Below are positions 25,633 to 33,655 of a DNA stretch of 64,000 nucleotides, one piece after another. The notes below the pieces were generated by a model. That model was not told where the DNA came from, did not search any database, and worked only from the letters and a program-made list of their open reading frames with translations. Numbering within the stretch: the stretch's first letter is position 1; every line of letters begins with the position of its first letter. The DNA is from Hymenobacter metallilatus (GTDB lineage Bacteria > Bacteroidota > Bacteroidia > Cytophagales > Hymenobacteraceae): contig NZ_RWIS01000001.1 in NCBI RefSeq assembly GCF_003944705.1, forward strand, positions 774,796-838,795, in the 5' to 3' direction. The translations under genes and the position numbers were made by a program.

Positions 25633-26364
25633 ATGATTTTACGAGCCGAACATCTGGTTAAAAAATACAAGTCGCGCACGGTTGTCAACGACATGTCGTT
25701 GCACGTGGAGCAGGGCGAAATTGTAGGGCTGCTGGGGCCAAACGGGGCCGGCAAAACCACCTCATTCTATATGACGGTGGGCATGGTGAAGCCCAACGAA
25801 GGCAAAGTGTTTCTCGACGATAAGGACATTACCCGTCTGCCCATTTACCAGCGGGCCCGGCTGGGTATCGGGTACCTGGCGCAGGAGGCCAGTGTGTTCC
25901 GGGATTTGTCGGTGGAAGAAAATATTTTGTCGGTGCTGGAAATGACCAAACTGTCCAGGCAGGCCCAGCGCGACAAGGTAGAGGAGCTGCTTAATGAGTT
26001 CAGCCTCACCCACGTGCGTAAAAATCTGGGCCGGGTACTGAGTGGGGGAGAGCGGCGCCGCACCGAAATTGCCCGGGCCCTGGCCGTCGACCCCAAATTT
26101 GTGCTGCTCGACGAGCCTTTTGCCGGCGTCGACCCCATTGCCGTGGAAGAAATTCAGGGAATTGTGGCCAAGCTCAAGCACAAGAACATTGGCATCCTCA
26201 TCACCGACCACAACGTGAATGAAACGCTCAGCATCGTGGACCGGGCCTACCTGCTGTTCGAGGGCAAGCTGCTGAAGGCGGGTACCGCCGAGGAGCTGGC
26301 TGAAGACGAAATGGTGCGCCGCGTTTACCTGGGTAAGCACTTCGAGCTGAAGCGGAAGATATAA
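25633..26364 (+). CDS. lptB: LPS export ABC transporter ATP-binding protein LptB
   Basis: A 243-residue ABC ATPase that powers extraction of LPS from the inner membrane with LptFG. Walker A is GPNGAGKT (35-42), the signature is [15 protein letters not shown], Walker B is [13 protein letters not shown] and the switch His is in [11 protein letters not shown]. The high identity to the LptB pattern ([14 protein letters not shown]) makes the call firm. ATG 25633 is the family start; the frame is open upstream through the end of the previous gene. LptF/LptG are not in the window. Confidence 0.95.
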   Translation: MILRAEHLVKKYKSRTVVNDMSLHVEQGEIVGLLGPNGAGKTTSFYMTVGMVKPNEGKVFLDDKDITRLPIYQRARLGIGYLAQEASVFRDLSVEENILSVLEMTKLSRQAQRDKVEELLNEFSLTHVRKNLGRVLSGGERRRTEIARALAVDPKFVLLDEPFAGVDPIAVEEIQGIVAKLKHKNIGILITDHNVNETLSIVDRAYLLFEGKLLKAGTAEELAEDEMVRRVYLGKHFELKRKI

Positions 26365-26479
26365 GCGGACAGCGGACCACTGCCCGCCAGTAGTACATTT
26401 CAGGTAACTTTCCAGGGCTGCAGGCGGTACAGGGTATCCGTCTGCAGCCTTCGGGTTTCTTCCATTCCTACTTGCTCCC

Positions 26480-28006
26480 GTGATTAGTACCGTCTTAACC
26501 TGGGCCGTGCAGCGCCGTTTGGCCAGTATAGAGCACATCCGGCAACATCCGCATGAGGTTCAGGAGCAGGTATTCCGGAGTCTGGTGCATACGGCCCGCC
26601 ACACCGCCTGGGGGCGTCAGTACGGTTACGCCGATGCGCCTTCGGCCCGGGAATTTGCGCAGCGGGTACCCGTCAGCAGCTACGAGCAGCTGTACCCGCA
26701 GCTGGAGCGGGTGCTCCGGGGTGAGGCCGATGTGCTGTGGCCTGGCCGGGTAGAATGGTTTGCCAAAAGCAGCGGCACCACCAACGCCCGAAGCAAGTAC
26801 ATTCCGATAACCCGGGAGGCCCTGCACGACTGCCACTACCGCGCCGGCCGCGACATGACGGCCCTGGCTACGCTCTACTACCCGCAAACCGACATCCTGG
26901 GCGGTAAAACGTTGTCGTTGGGTGGCACCCATGGCCCCAACCCCTTTCGCCCCACCGATGCCGCCTCCCGCGTTGGCGACGTGTCGGCCGTAATTATGCA
27001 GAATCTGCCTGCCTGGGCTGAGTATGTGCGCACCCCGCCCTTGGAGCTGGCCCTGCTGGATGAGTGGGAGGAGAAAATTGAGCGTATTGCCCGCCACGTG
27101 CTGGAAGCCGATGTGCGCGTGCTGGCCGGGGTGCCCACCTGGATGATTGTGCTGCTGCGCCGCGTGCTGGAGCTGGCCGGTACTACCTCTATTCTGGAAG
27201 TGTGGCCTCAGCTCGGGCTATTCCTGCACGGGGCCGTGGCATTTGGGCCGTATCGGGAGTTGTTCCGCCAGCTCATACCCGGACCCCAGATGCACTATCT
27301 GGAAGTTTACAACGCCTCCGAGGGCTATCTGGCCCTGCAGGATGAGCCGGACTCAGAAGACCTGCTGCTGCTGCTTAACCACGGCATTTATTATGAGTTT
27401 GTACCCGCCGACCAGTGGGAGGCTGCTGAGCCCCGTGCCCTCTCTCTGGCCGAAGTATCGCTAGGCTGCACCTACTCTCTTCTGATCAGCACCAACGCCG
27501 GCCTGTGGCGCTACGCCATCGGCGACACGGTGCGCTTCACTTCCCTGGCACCCTACCGGATCCGCATTGTGGGGCGTACCAAGCATTTCCTGAATGCTTT
27601 CGGGGAAGAAGTAGTAGTGGAAAATGCCGATGCTGCCATTGCTGCTGCCTGCCAGGCCACCGGTACCACTGTGCGCGACTATACTGCCGCCCCCATCTAC
27701 TTCGCCGCCCACAACGGTGCCTCCCGCGGCGGCCACCAGTGGCTGATTGAATTCACCGAGCCGCCCGCCAGTCTGGACCAGTTTACGGCCGTGCTGGACG
27801 CCACGCTCCGCCAGCTCAACTCCGACTACGACGCCAAACGCCACCGTAATCTGGCCCTGATGCCGCCCCAGGTAACAGCCGTACCCACTGGTACCTTCGT
27901 GGCGTGGCTGGCCCGCCGGGGTAAGCTGGGCGGGCAGCACAAAGTGCCCCGCCTGAGCAACTCGCGGGAAATGATGGAGGAGCTACTTGAACAACTAAAT
28001 AATTAG
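26480..28006 (+). CDS. GH3 family protein (acyl-adenylating superfamily)
   Basis: A 508-residue protein of the GH3 family, named from plant enzymes that conjugate jasmonate or auxin to amino acids. The ATP-binding signature is SSGTTNARSKYIPIT. Other matches are YNASEGYLALQ and GLWRYAIGDTVRF, and RIRIVGRTKHFLNAFGEEV is the hinge to the C-terminal domain. The bacterial substrate is not known. The start is GTG 26480; no ATG lies near the expected N-terminus. A 37-bp imperfect hairpin (26414-26450) lies between lptB and this gene. Confidence 0.88.
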   Translation: MISTVLTWAVQRRLASIEHIRQHPHEVQEQVFRSLVHTARHTAWGRQYGYADAPSAREFAQRVPVSSYEQLYPQLERVLRGEADVLWPGRVEWFAKSSGTTNARSKYIPITREALHDCHYRAGRDMTALATLYYPQTDILGGKTLSLGGTHGPNPFRPTDAASRVGDVSAVIMQNLPAWAEYVRTPPLELALLDEWEEKIERIARHVLEADVRVLAGVPTWMIVLLRRVLELAGTTSILEVWPQLGLFLHGAVAFGPYRELFRQLIPGPQMHYLEVYNASEGYLALQDEPDSEDLLLLLNHGIYYEFVPADQWEAAEPRALSLAEVSLGCTYSLLISTNAGLWRYAIGDTVRFTSLAPYRIRIVGRTKHFLNAFGEEVVVENADAAIAAACQATGTTVRDYTAAPIYFAAHNGASRGGHQWLIEFTEPPASLDQFTAVLDATLRQLNSDYDAKRHRNLALMPPQVTAVPTGTFVAWLARRGKLGGQHKVPRLSNSREMMEELLEQLNN

Positions 28007-28042
28007 TTGTAACTAGGAGACAGGTAGTAGCTGGCTGTTTCA

Positions 28043-28546
28043 ATGCGTATATTCTCTTCCCTGGCGTTGTGGCTGCTGGTTCTGGGCGCAGCCGGCTGCA
28101 CTACGGTAGCAAGGCACCAGCCCATAGGTTTCTGGTCGCGTAACCGGTTTAATGCCCGGGAGCAACGCCAGGGTCCCTGGCGGGAGTATTTTGATGCCGC
28201 CGAAAAGCACCCAGCCAACCGGGGCCGTTACCGGCAGGGCCGCCCCGTAGGCACCTGGCATTACTACACGCTCACCGGCCTTGAGGAGCGCACCGAGCAG
28301 TTCTACCGCCGCCCCTACGGCCTGGTGCAGCTTTCCTACTTTCATCCGGGCGGCCAGCTGGCCAAGCAAGGCCGGGCCCGCTACCGGGCCGAGGCTAATG
28401 TGGCCCGGTTCTACTGGTTTGGAGAGTGGAAGTGCTACTCGCCCAGTGGCCAGTCTTTGCCCTCAGAGTTTTACCGCAACGGCCACCGCACTGCTACTTT
28501 CCTTACCACACCCACCGGCGACACATTGGTCGCGCCGGTTCGCTGA
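28043..28546 (+). CDS. Lipoprotein with MORN/YwqK-like repeats
   Basis: A 167-residue protein with a lipobox LGAAGC (Cys19). The mature part has repeats of the kind GPWREYFDA, GRPVGTWHYYTL and YWFGEWKCYSPSGQ, which fit MORN-like beta-hairpins as in YwqK-type proteins. These are probably surface or periplasmic; the annotation antitoxin often attached to this family is not supported here. It starts 36 bp after the GH3 gene on the same strand. Confidence 0.7.
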   Translation: MRIFSSLALWLLVLGAAGCTTVARHQPIGFWSRNRFNAREQRQGPWREYFDAAEKHPANRGRYRQGRPVGTWHYYTLTGLEERTEQFYRRPYGLVQLSYFHPGGQLAKQGRARYRAEANVARFYWFGEWKCYSPSGQSLPSEFYRNGHRTATFLTTPTGDTLVAPVR

Positions 28547-28772
28547 GTAGTAGAGGGTAACGGGAAATTGTACCATGGGCCGTTCTGCCGGAGCACAGAA
28601 ATATCCCCTAGTAGAGGCGGTAGAAAGAAGCAGCTCCTTAGCCAGCCGTAGTTTAGATTGGTCGGTGAGAAGGAGTAATCCGTCGGCCGGTGGGAATGAA
28701 AACTGTATTATGTCGGGAAAGCCCACTATATTTCCATATTCGCTTTTTGATCTGTTTCCAAAATTCCCACCA

Positions 28773-28949
28773 ATGGATACTATCTCACCTTCTGCTCCTG
28801 CTACTGGCCGGCAACGGCGGCGTTATCGTCTGAAATCCGACGCACAGGCGGAAACCAGCTCCCGCCGGCTAACAATGTTCTTTCTGGGGTTGATGCTACT
28901 GGCCCTGTTGGCTAGTATCGGAGTTATTGCGGCTACCGCAGTTTCCTGA
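28773..28949 (+). CDS. Small single-span membrane protein
   Basis: A 58-residue protein: a basic N-terminal half (GRQRRRYRLKSDAQ) and one C-terminal helix (MFFLGLMLLALLASIGVIAATA). It suits a small inner-membrane protein with the N-terminus in the cytoplasm. The frame is open from 28575, but the region before 28773 has no coding character. A terminator follows at 28971. No family is recognised. Confidence 0.55.
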   Translation: MDTISPSAPATGRQRRRYRLKSDAQAETSSRRLTMFFLGLMLLALLASIGVIAATAVS

Positions 28950-28970
28950 GCTATATCGGCTGCAAAAAAC

Positions 28971-29008
28971 AGGCCCGCCGGCTGGTAGCAGTACCAGCCG
29001 GCGGGCCT
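28971..29008. terminator. Bidirectional terminator
   Basis: AGGCCCGCCGGCTGGTA (28971-28987) and TACCAGCCGGCGGGCCT (28992-29008) form a perfect 17-bp stem with a GCAG loop between two converging genes. Confidence 0.85.
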
Positions 29009-29037
29009 TGGTGCATTAAGTGGCTGAAATAAAGCAG

Positions 29038-29820
29038 TTACTCGTCCAAAATGCCGCCTACCATTCTGCCCAGAATACTACCGCTTTCCTTCTGAGCGTT
29101 GCCACCGTTGGGAGCCAGGGCCTGAATCAGCTTTTTCACGGGCATAGACTGCAGCCATACGCGGCCGGTGCCGCGCAGCGTGGCCAGCAGCAGTCCTTCT
29201 CCGCCAAAAATCATGGATTTCAGGCCGCCGGCCCGGGCAATGCTGAAGTCGATGCCGGGCTCGAAGGCCACTACGCAGCCGGTATCCACCCGCAACAGCT
29301 CGTTGTTAAGGCGCTTCTCGATGATGGTGCCGCCGGCGTGCACAAAGGCTCTACCGTCGCCGGTGATTTTCTGCAGAATAAAGCCTTCCCCGCCGAATAA
29401 GCCGGCGCCCAGCTTCTGGTTGAAATGCAGGCTGATTTTGGTGCCCTTGGCCGCGGCTAGAAACCCGTCTTTCTGCACAATCAGGCCCTGAGGCAGCTCA
29501 CGCAGGTTAATGGGAATTATAGTACCCGGATAAGGAGCCGAAAAAGCTACGTGCGCCTTACCGTAGCCGCCGCGGTGGGTAAAGTGCGTCATGAACAGCG
29601 ACTCGCCCGTAATCAGGCGGGTGCCGGCCGAAAACAGCTTGCCCATGAAGCCCTGGTCAGGCTCCGAGCCGTCGCCCATCTTGGTTTCGAAGGCAATGGC
29701 TTCGCTCATGTACACCATGGCGCCGGCTTCAGCCACTACCGTTTCGTTGGGGTCCAGCTCTACCTCGAGTACCTGGATATCGTTCCCCAGAATTTTGTAA
29801 TCAACATCGTGGGACTGCAT
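29038..29820 (-). CDS. TIGR00266/AIM24 family protein
   Basis: A 260-residue protein of the AIM24 family, with repeated beta-rich segments: [57 protein letters not shown], and [22 protein letters not shown]. In yeast the homologue supports mitochondrial membrane organisation; the bacterial role is unknown. ATG 29820 is the family start; the frame continues to 29877 into a hydrophobic stretch that is not conserved. TATACTTG on the - strand near 29861 is a possible -7 element. Confidence 0.85.
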   Translation of the reverse strand: MQSHDVDYKILGNDIQVLEVELDPNETVVAEAGAMVYMSEAIAFETKMGDGSEPDQGFMGKLFSAGTRLITGESLFMTHFTHRGGYGKAHVAFSAPYPGTIIPINLRELPQGLIVQKDGFLAAAKGTKISLHFNQKLGAGLFGGEGFILQKITGDGRAFVHAGGTIIEKRLNNELLRVDTGCVVAFEPGIDFSIARAGGLKSMIFGGEGLLLATLRGTGRVWLQSMPVKKLIQALAPNGGNAQKESGSILGRMVGGILDE

Positions 29821-29956
29821 CAGCAAAAAGAAGGAAAGGAATGCGTGAATGATGCCCCAAGTATAGTAAAACGTCAATTTATGCTGGCCTGCCTACTACC
29901 TGGTCCTCCCGGGCGGGGCAGCTCCGGGAGCCGCCCCGCCCGGGAGGACGGCTTCT

Positions 29957-30322
29957 TTACTCAGCGTCTTCGGTGTGGAGGCTTGCTTCGTCCTCGGAAG
30001 CGGCTTTAGGTCCTTTCTTCTTGGCCTCCCGGCTGGTCCGGCGCATAAAATCCTCGTCCGACTCTTCGGGCTCCTGCGAGCCGTCTTCCAGTTGAAACTC
30101 CTCTTCTTCCTCTTTCTCACCAAATTGTCCGTCCCGGTTCACGAGCTTTTTGTCGCGCACGTGCCGATTCAGAAACTGGTTGATATCCTCGATGGAATAG
30201 TTGGAGGTGATTTCGCCCAGCGGGTTCACCTTAATTTCAAAGCCTTCGAGTTCTTTGTGTACCCGGGCTTTTTTCTCGGGGTCTACTTTCTTCTTTTTCG
30301 GGCTAACAGGTTTCTTGGCCAT
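29957..30322 (-). CDS. Highly charged hypothetical protein
   Basis: A 121-residue protein with a Lys-rich N-terminus (MAKKPVSPKKKKVDPEKK), a short folded core (GFEIKVNPLGEITSNYSIEDINQFLNRHV) and a strongly acidic Glu-rich C-terminal half. I recall similar proteins as conserved hypotheticals in Bacteroidota but know no function. No signal peptide; cytoplasmic. It lies downstream of gltX on the same strand beyond the gltX palindromic terminator. Confidence 0.7.
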   Translation of the reverse strand: MAKKPVSPKKKKVDPEKKARVHKELEGFEIKVNPLGEITSNYSIEDINQFLNRHVRDKKLVNRDGQFGEKEEEEEFQLEDGSQEPEESDEDFMRRTSREAKKKGPKAASEDEASLHTEDAE

Positions 30323-30414
30323 AATGGAGGTGGCTTAGGAGGGGCTGGAGGGTTGCCGGCTGCAGGGCCGGTACCTGGTAGGTACGGAAGCCGGCCCGGT
30401 AAAGATGTATCGGC

Positions 30415-30474
30415 GGCTCAGAACGCAAAAAGTCCGTCTGACCGAGGTCAAACGGACTTTTTGCGTTCTGAGCC
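30415..30474. terminator. 60-bp near-perfect palindrome after gltX
   Basis: Two 30-bp arms pair with one mismatch besides the central GA. The arms contain AAAAAGTCCG and CGGACTTTTT, giving T-runs on both strands. It lies 9 bp beyond the gltX stop. Confidence 0.85.
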
Positions 30475-30483
30475 GGCGGGTAG

Positions 30484-32025
30484 CTACGCCGGCAGCGCCG
30501 CCACGGCCGCCTGAATCCGCTCGGCGGTTTCCTGCGGGCCCAGAATGTGCATAATGTGCATCAGGTCGGGGCCGGCGGCGTTGCCCGTTACGGCTACGCG
30601 CAAGGCTTGCAGCACCTGTCCGATTTTGATGCCCTGGGCTTCCAGCACTTGCGTGAGCAAGGCCTTAATACCCTCGGCCGAAGCGTCGGCGGCAGCCGGC
30701 AGTTGCGCGGCAAACTCCGCTAGGGCCGCCGCTACCTGCGGGTTCCACTTCTTGCTGATTACCTGCTCGTCGTAGCTGGCGGGGCGCTGGAAAAACAGCT
30801 GGGCTTCCTTGGCTAAGTCGGCGGGAAAGGTGGCGCGCTCCTTCACCAGGGCGGCAATCTGCTCAGCCTGGCCGGCGGGCACCGCAATGCCCTGCTTGCT
30901 CAGCTCCTCGGTGAGGTACTGGGCCAGCTCAGCGTCGGGCTTGGCGCGCAGGTACTGCTCATTGTACCAGCGCACCTTGTTCTGGTCGAAGCGGGCCGGT
31001 GACTTGCTTACACGCTCAATTGAGAAGTGCTCAATCAGCTCGTCCATCGTGAACAGCTCCTGCTGGGTGCCGGGGTTCCAGCCCAAAAAGGCCAGAAAGT
31101 TGATGAACGCCTCGGGCAGGTAGCCCGACTCGCGGTAGCCGCTACTTACGGTTGGCTCGCCGGTTTCGGCGTCTTTGCCGTGAAATTCCAGCGGAAACAC
31201 CGGGAAACCCAGCTTGTCTCCGTCCCGCTTGCTCAGCTTGCCGGTGCCATCGGGCTTGAGTAGCAGGGGCAGGTGGGCAAACTGGGGCATGGTGCTTTCC
31301 CAGCCCAGGTAGCGGTACAGCAGTACGTGTAGCGGGGCCGAGGGCAGCCACTCCTCACCCCGAATCACGTGGGTAATTTCCATCAGGTGGTCGTCCACGA
31401 TATTGGCCAGGTGGTAGGTCGGCATCCCGTCTGACTTCATCAGCACCTTATCATCAATGGAGGAGGAATGCACCACCACCCAGCCCCGGATCAGGTCGTT
31501 GAAGCGAATTTCCTCCTTACGGGGTACCTTCAACCGAATCACGTAGGGCGCTCCTGAATCCAGGAGTTGCTGTACTTCCTCGGCCGGTAGGGTAAGGGAG
31601 TTGCGCATCTGAGCGCGGGTAATGCTGTTGTACTGGGGGTTAGGCACCTTGGCGGCCGTCAAGCGGGCACGCATGGCGTCCAGCTCCTCGGGCGTATCAA
31701 AGGCATAGTAGGCCGAGCCGCTGTCGAGCAGCTGCTGGGCGTATTGCCTGTACATAGGCTTCCGCTCGCTCTGGCGGTAGGGAGCGTGGGGGCCGCCCTG
31801 CTCAATTCCCTCGTCGATTTCGATGCCACACCAGCGCAACGAGTCCATAATATACTGCTCGGCACCCGGTACAAAGCGGTTCTGGTCGGTATCCTCAATG
31901 CGGAGCAGCATCTTGCCGCCCAGTTTGCGGGCTAGCAGATAGTTATACAGCGCAGTGCGCACACCGCCAATATGCAGCGGCCCGGTAGGGCTGGGCGCAA
32001 AGCGCACCCGTACTTCTCTTTCCAT
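30484..32025 (-). CDS. gltX: Glutamate--tRNA ligase
   Basis: A 513-residue class I aminoacyl-tRNA synthetase. The HIGH-type motif is PSPTGPLHIGG (11-21), the KMSKS-type motif is KLSKRDGD, and the anticodon-binding C-terminal region is intact. The Bacteroidota insert GTQQELFTMDELIEHFSIERVSK is seen. ATG 32025 is the family start. Upstream, TACCTTTG on the - strand (32069-32076) is a good -7 element. The gene ends in a long palindromic terminator. It probably charges tRNA-Glu only, since a Gln-specific partner was not seen. Confidence 0.96.
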   Translation of the reverse strand: MEREVRVRFAPSPTGPLHIGGVRTALYNYLLARKLGGKMLLRIEDTDQNRFVPGAEQYIMDSLRWCGIEIDEGIEQGGPHAPYRQSERKPMYRQYAQQLLDSGSAYYAFDTPEELDAMRARLTAAKVPNPQYNSITRAQMRNSLTLPAEEVQQLLDSGAPYVIRLKVPRKEEIRFNDLIRGWVVVHSSSIDDKVLMKSDGMPTYHLANIVDDHLMEITHVIRGEEWLPSAPLHVLLYRYLGWESTMPQFAHLPLLLKPDGTGKLSKRDGDKLGFPVFPLEFHGKDAETGEPTVSSGYRESGYLPEAFINFLAFLGWNPGTQQELFTMDELIEHFSIERVSKSPARFDQNKVRWYNEQYLRAKPDAELAQYLTEELSKQGIAVPAGQAEQIAALVKERATFPADLAKEAQLFFQRPASYDEQVISKKWNPQVAAALAEFAAQLPAAADASAEGIKALLTQVLEAQGIKIGQVLQALRVAVTGNAAGPDLMHIMHILGPQETAERIQAAVAALPA

Positions 32026-32068
32026 AAGTCAGTCAGTTCGCAACGCTTTCGGGTGGGAAAACGCGCCG

Positions 32069-32076
32069 CAAAGGTA
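32069..32076 (-). promoter_or_regulatory. Candidate -7 element for gltX
   Basis: TACCTTTG on the - strand is a full match to TAnnTTTG, 43 bp before the gltX ATG. A convincing -33 TTG is not seen. Confidence 0.5.
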
Positions 32077-32193
32077 AGGGAATACAATGAGCGAATAGTG
32101 GAATGATTGGATAGGGGGCGGGTTGAGCAATTAACCGCCGGCCGCTGGCCAGAATGGGCAACTAGGTATGCCATTCCGCTTGGCCTCTTCGGT

Positions 32194-32802
32194 TCATTCT
32201 ATCACCAAACCGTACTTGCTTAGGAGGCCCGGCAGGCTCTGCAGCGCAAAACGGGCCTGTTTCACGTCATTCAGCTCGGGGTCCAGCACCACATCCTGCG
32301 CCGATAGAAAATCGGCGCCCCGCAGCGTAGTCTGGCTGAACACGGCCCCGTGCAGTTGGCAATCCTGAAAAATGGCTCCAGTGAGGTCGGCGCGGGTAAA
32401 ATCGGCTTCCCGCAAAGAACAGTGCAGAAAGCGTGTATTGGGCATTGCTTTGCCCCAGAAGGAGGCATAATCGAGTTGGCACCGCTCGAAATGCACATCA
32501 AAGAGCATGTCGCGGCAGGCCGTAAACGGCAACCCCAGCAGCTTGCAGCCAGTGAAGGCTACGTTTTGCAGGGCGGTATTAGCCAGCGTGGTTCCCGCCA
32601 GGTTGCAGTTCTCAAACAAACATTCGCTAAAGCGGCGGCCAGAGAGGTCAGCCTGGCTTAAATCGAAGCCAATGAAGTGAAATTGCTCAAACTCACGCTG
32701 ACCGAGCAGCTCCGGCGGCAGTGCCCGCGTCAGCACGTTTTCGGGAGGGAAGTAGCTGGGCTTCGCCAGTGGTGTAGCCTGCTTGCGTGGTCGGCGCATC
32801 AT
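32194..32802 (-). CDS. Pentapeptide repeat protein
   Basis: A 202-residue protein whose middle and C-terminal parts consist of A(D/N)LXX-type pentapeptides: FDLSQADLSGRRF, CNLAGTTLANTALQNVAFTG, and READFTRADLTGAIFQ, folding as a right-handed quadrilateral beta-helix. It resembles the Qnr/McbG-like group by composition, but a gyrase-protection role is not shown. The ATG at 32802 overlaps the stop of the upstream gene by 4 bp (ATGA); a second ATG is at 32799. The open frame from GTG 32823 is less likely. Confidence 0.82.
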   Translation of the reverse strand: MMRRPRKQATPLAKPSYFPPENVLTRALPPELLGQREFEQFHFIGFDLSQADLSGRRFSECLFENCNLAGTTLANTALQNVAFTGCKLLGLPFTACRDMLFDVHFERCQLDYASFWGKAMPNTRFLHCSLREADFTRADLTGAIFQDCQLHGAVFSQTTLRGADFLSAQDVVLDPELNDVKQARFALQSLPGLLSKYGLVIE

Positions 32803-32993
32803 GCACGATTTCTGGCGCTCCACCAGAGTAGCAGCCCAAGCAGCGTTGCGCCGCCCTTAATAACCCAGGCTACGGTTGGTCCCCAGGTATTCATCCAGTC
32901 CAGTAGCGGAAACCGAAAGTTAACGGGCAGCAGAAGGGGGGCAACGAGGGCAATCAACCCGGCGAAAAACAAAAAAATACCTACCTCACGCAT
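32799..32993 (-). CDS. Small two-helix membrane protein
   Basis: A 64-residue protein with two hydrophobic helices (FLFFAGLIALVAPLLL and VAWVIKGGATLLGLLLWW) and a short loop. Its TGA stop (32799-32801) overlaps the start codon of the pentapeptide protein, so translation is probably coupled. No family is recognised. Confidence 0.65.
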   Translation of the reverse strand: MREVGIFLFFAGLIALVAPLLLPVNFRFPLLDWMNTWGPTVAWVIKGGATLLGLLLWWSARNRA

Positions 32994-33134
32994 ACTGGTG
33001 CAGTTATTAGATAATGAAGTGATGAAATAGGGAGCTTGCTGTCCAGTAAAACCGGAGGCCCAGTCTGCGCAATCCGCACATGCGGTGCAAACCGAGCAAC
33101 AAACTCCCTATTCCTGTACTTCACAAATTTGCCA

Positions 33135-33518
33135 TTACTGCACGGCTACGCAGGATATTTCCACCAGCACATCCTTGGGCAACCGGCTCACCTCTACTGT
33201 TTCGCGGGCCGGAGCATAGTCGGCATCGAAATAGCTCCCATAGATTTCGTTGATAAGACCAAAGTTGCCCAGGTCTTTCACAAAAATGCTGCATTTCACT
33301 GTGTTACGGAGCGTGAGGCCGGCGGCCGCCAGCACTGCCTGCAGATTGCGCATTACTTGGTGCGTTTGCTGTGCCACGTCCCCTTCGCCCACAAGCTGTC
33401 CATTGGCATCTAAGGCAATTTGTCCGGAAACATACACGGTGTTACCGGCCTGAATAGCCTGGCTGTAGGGGCCAATGGGGGAAGGGGCCTGCGGCGAAAA
33501 AACGATGGAGTGAGCCAT
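33135..33518 (-). CDS. RidA family deaminase
   Basis: A 127-residue protein of the RidA/YjgF family that hydrolyses reactive enamine/imine intermediates. Matches are SPQAPSPIGPYSQAIQAGNTVYVSGQI, NLQAVLAAAGLTLRNTVKC and the C-terminal PARETVEVSRLPKDVLVEISCVA with the conserved Arg in PARE. ATG 33518 is the family start. It is normally a trimer. No obvious partner pathway is adjacent; glmS lies upstream on the genome but on a separate terminator-bounded unit. Confidence 0.93.
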   Translation of the reverse strand: MAHSIVFSPQAPSPIGPYSQAIQAGNTVYVSGQIALDANGQLVGEGDVAQQTHQVMRNLQAVLAAAGLTLRNTVKCSIFVKDLGNFGLINEIYGSYFDADYAPARETVEVSRLPKDVLVEISCVAVQ

Positions 33519-33598
33519 AAATGCAGCGAAAGAAAAGAGGTGAATTTCGGTTGCCCCAAAGTACAGGAAAAGTCGGGTTTCGGCCAGGCTGAAATGCA

Positions 33599-33632
33599 CA
33601 CCGCCGGCCCGGAAAGTTCCGGGCCGGCGGTG
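33599..33632. terminator. Terminator after glmS
   Basis: CACCGCCGGCCCGGAA-type stem: 33599-33614 pairs perfectly with 33617-33632 (16 bp) around AG. It lies 23 bp beyond the glmS stop on the - strand. Confidence 0.8.
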
Positions 33633-33655
33633 GCTGGGCGAGCGTACGGCCCGGA

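Noticed and set aside
28043..28546. YwqK-type antitoxin
   Set aside because: The MORN-like repeats and lipobox indicate a surface or periplasmic lipoprotein, and no toxin gene is adjacent.
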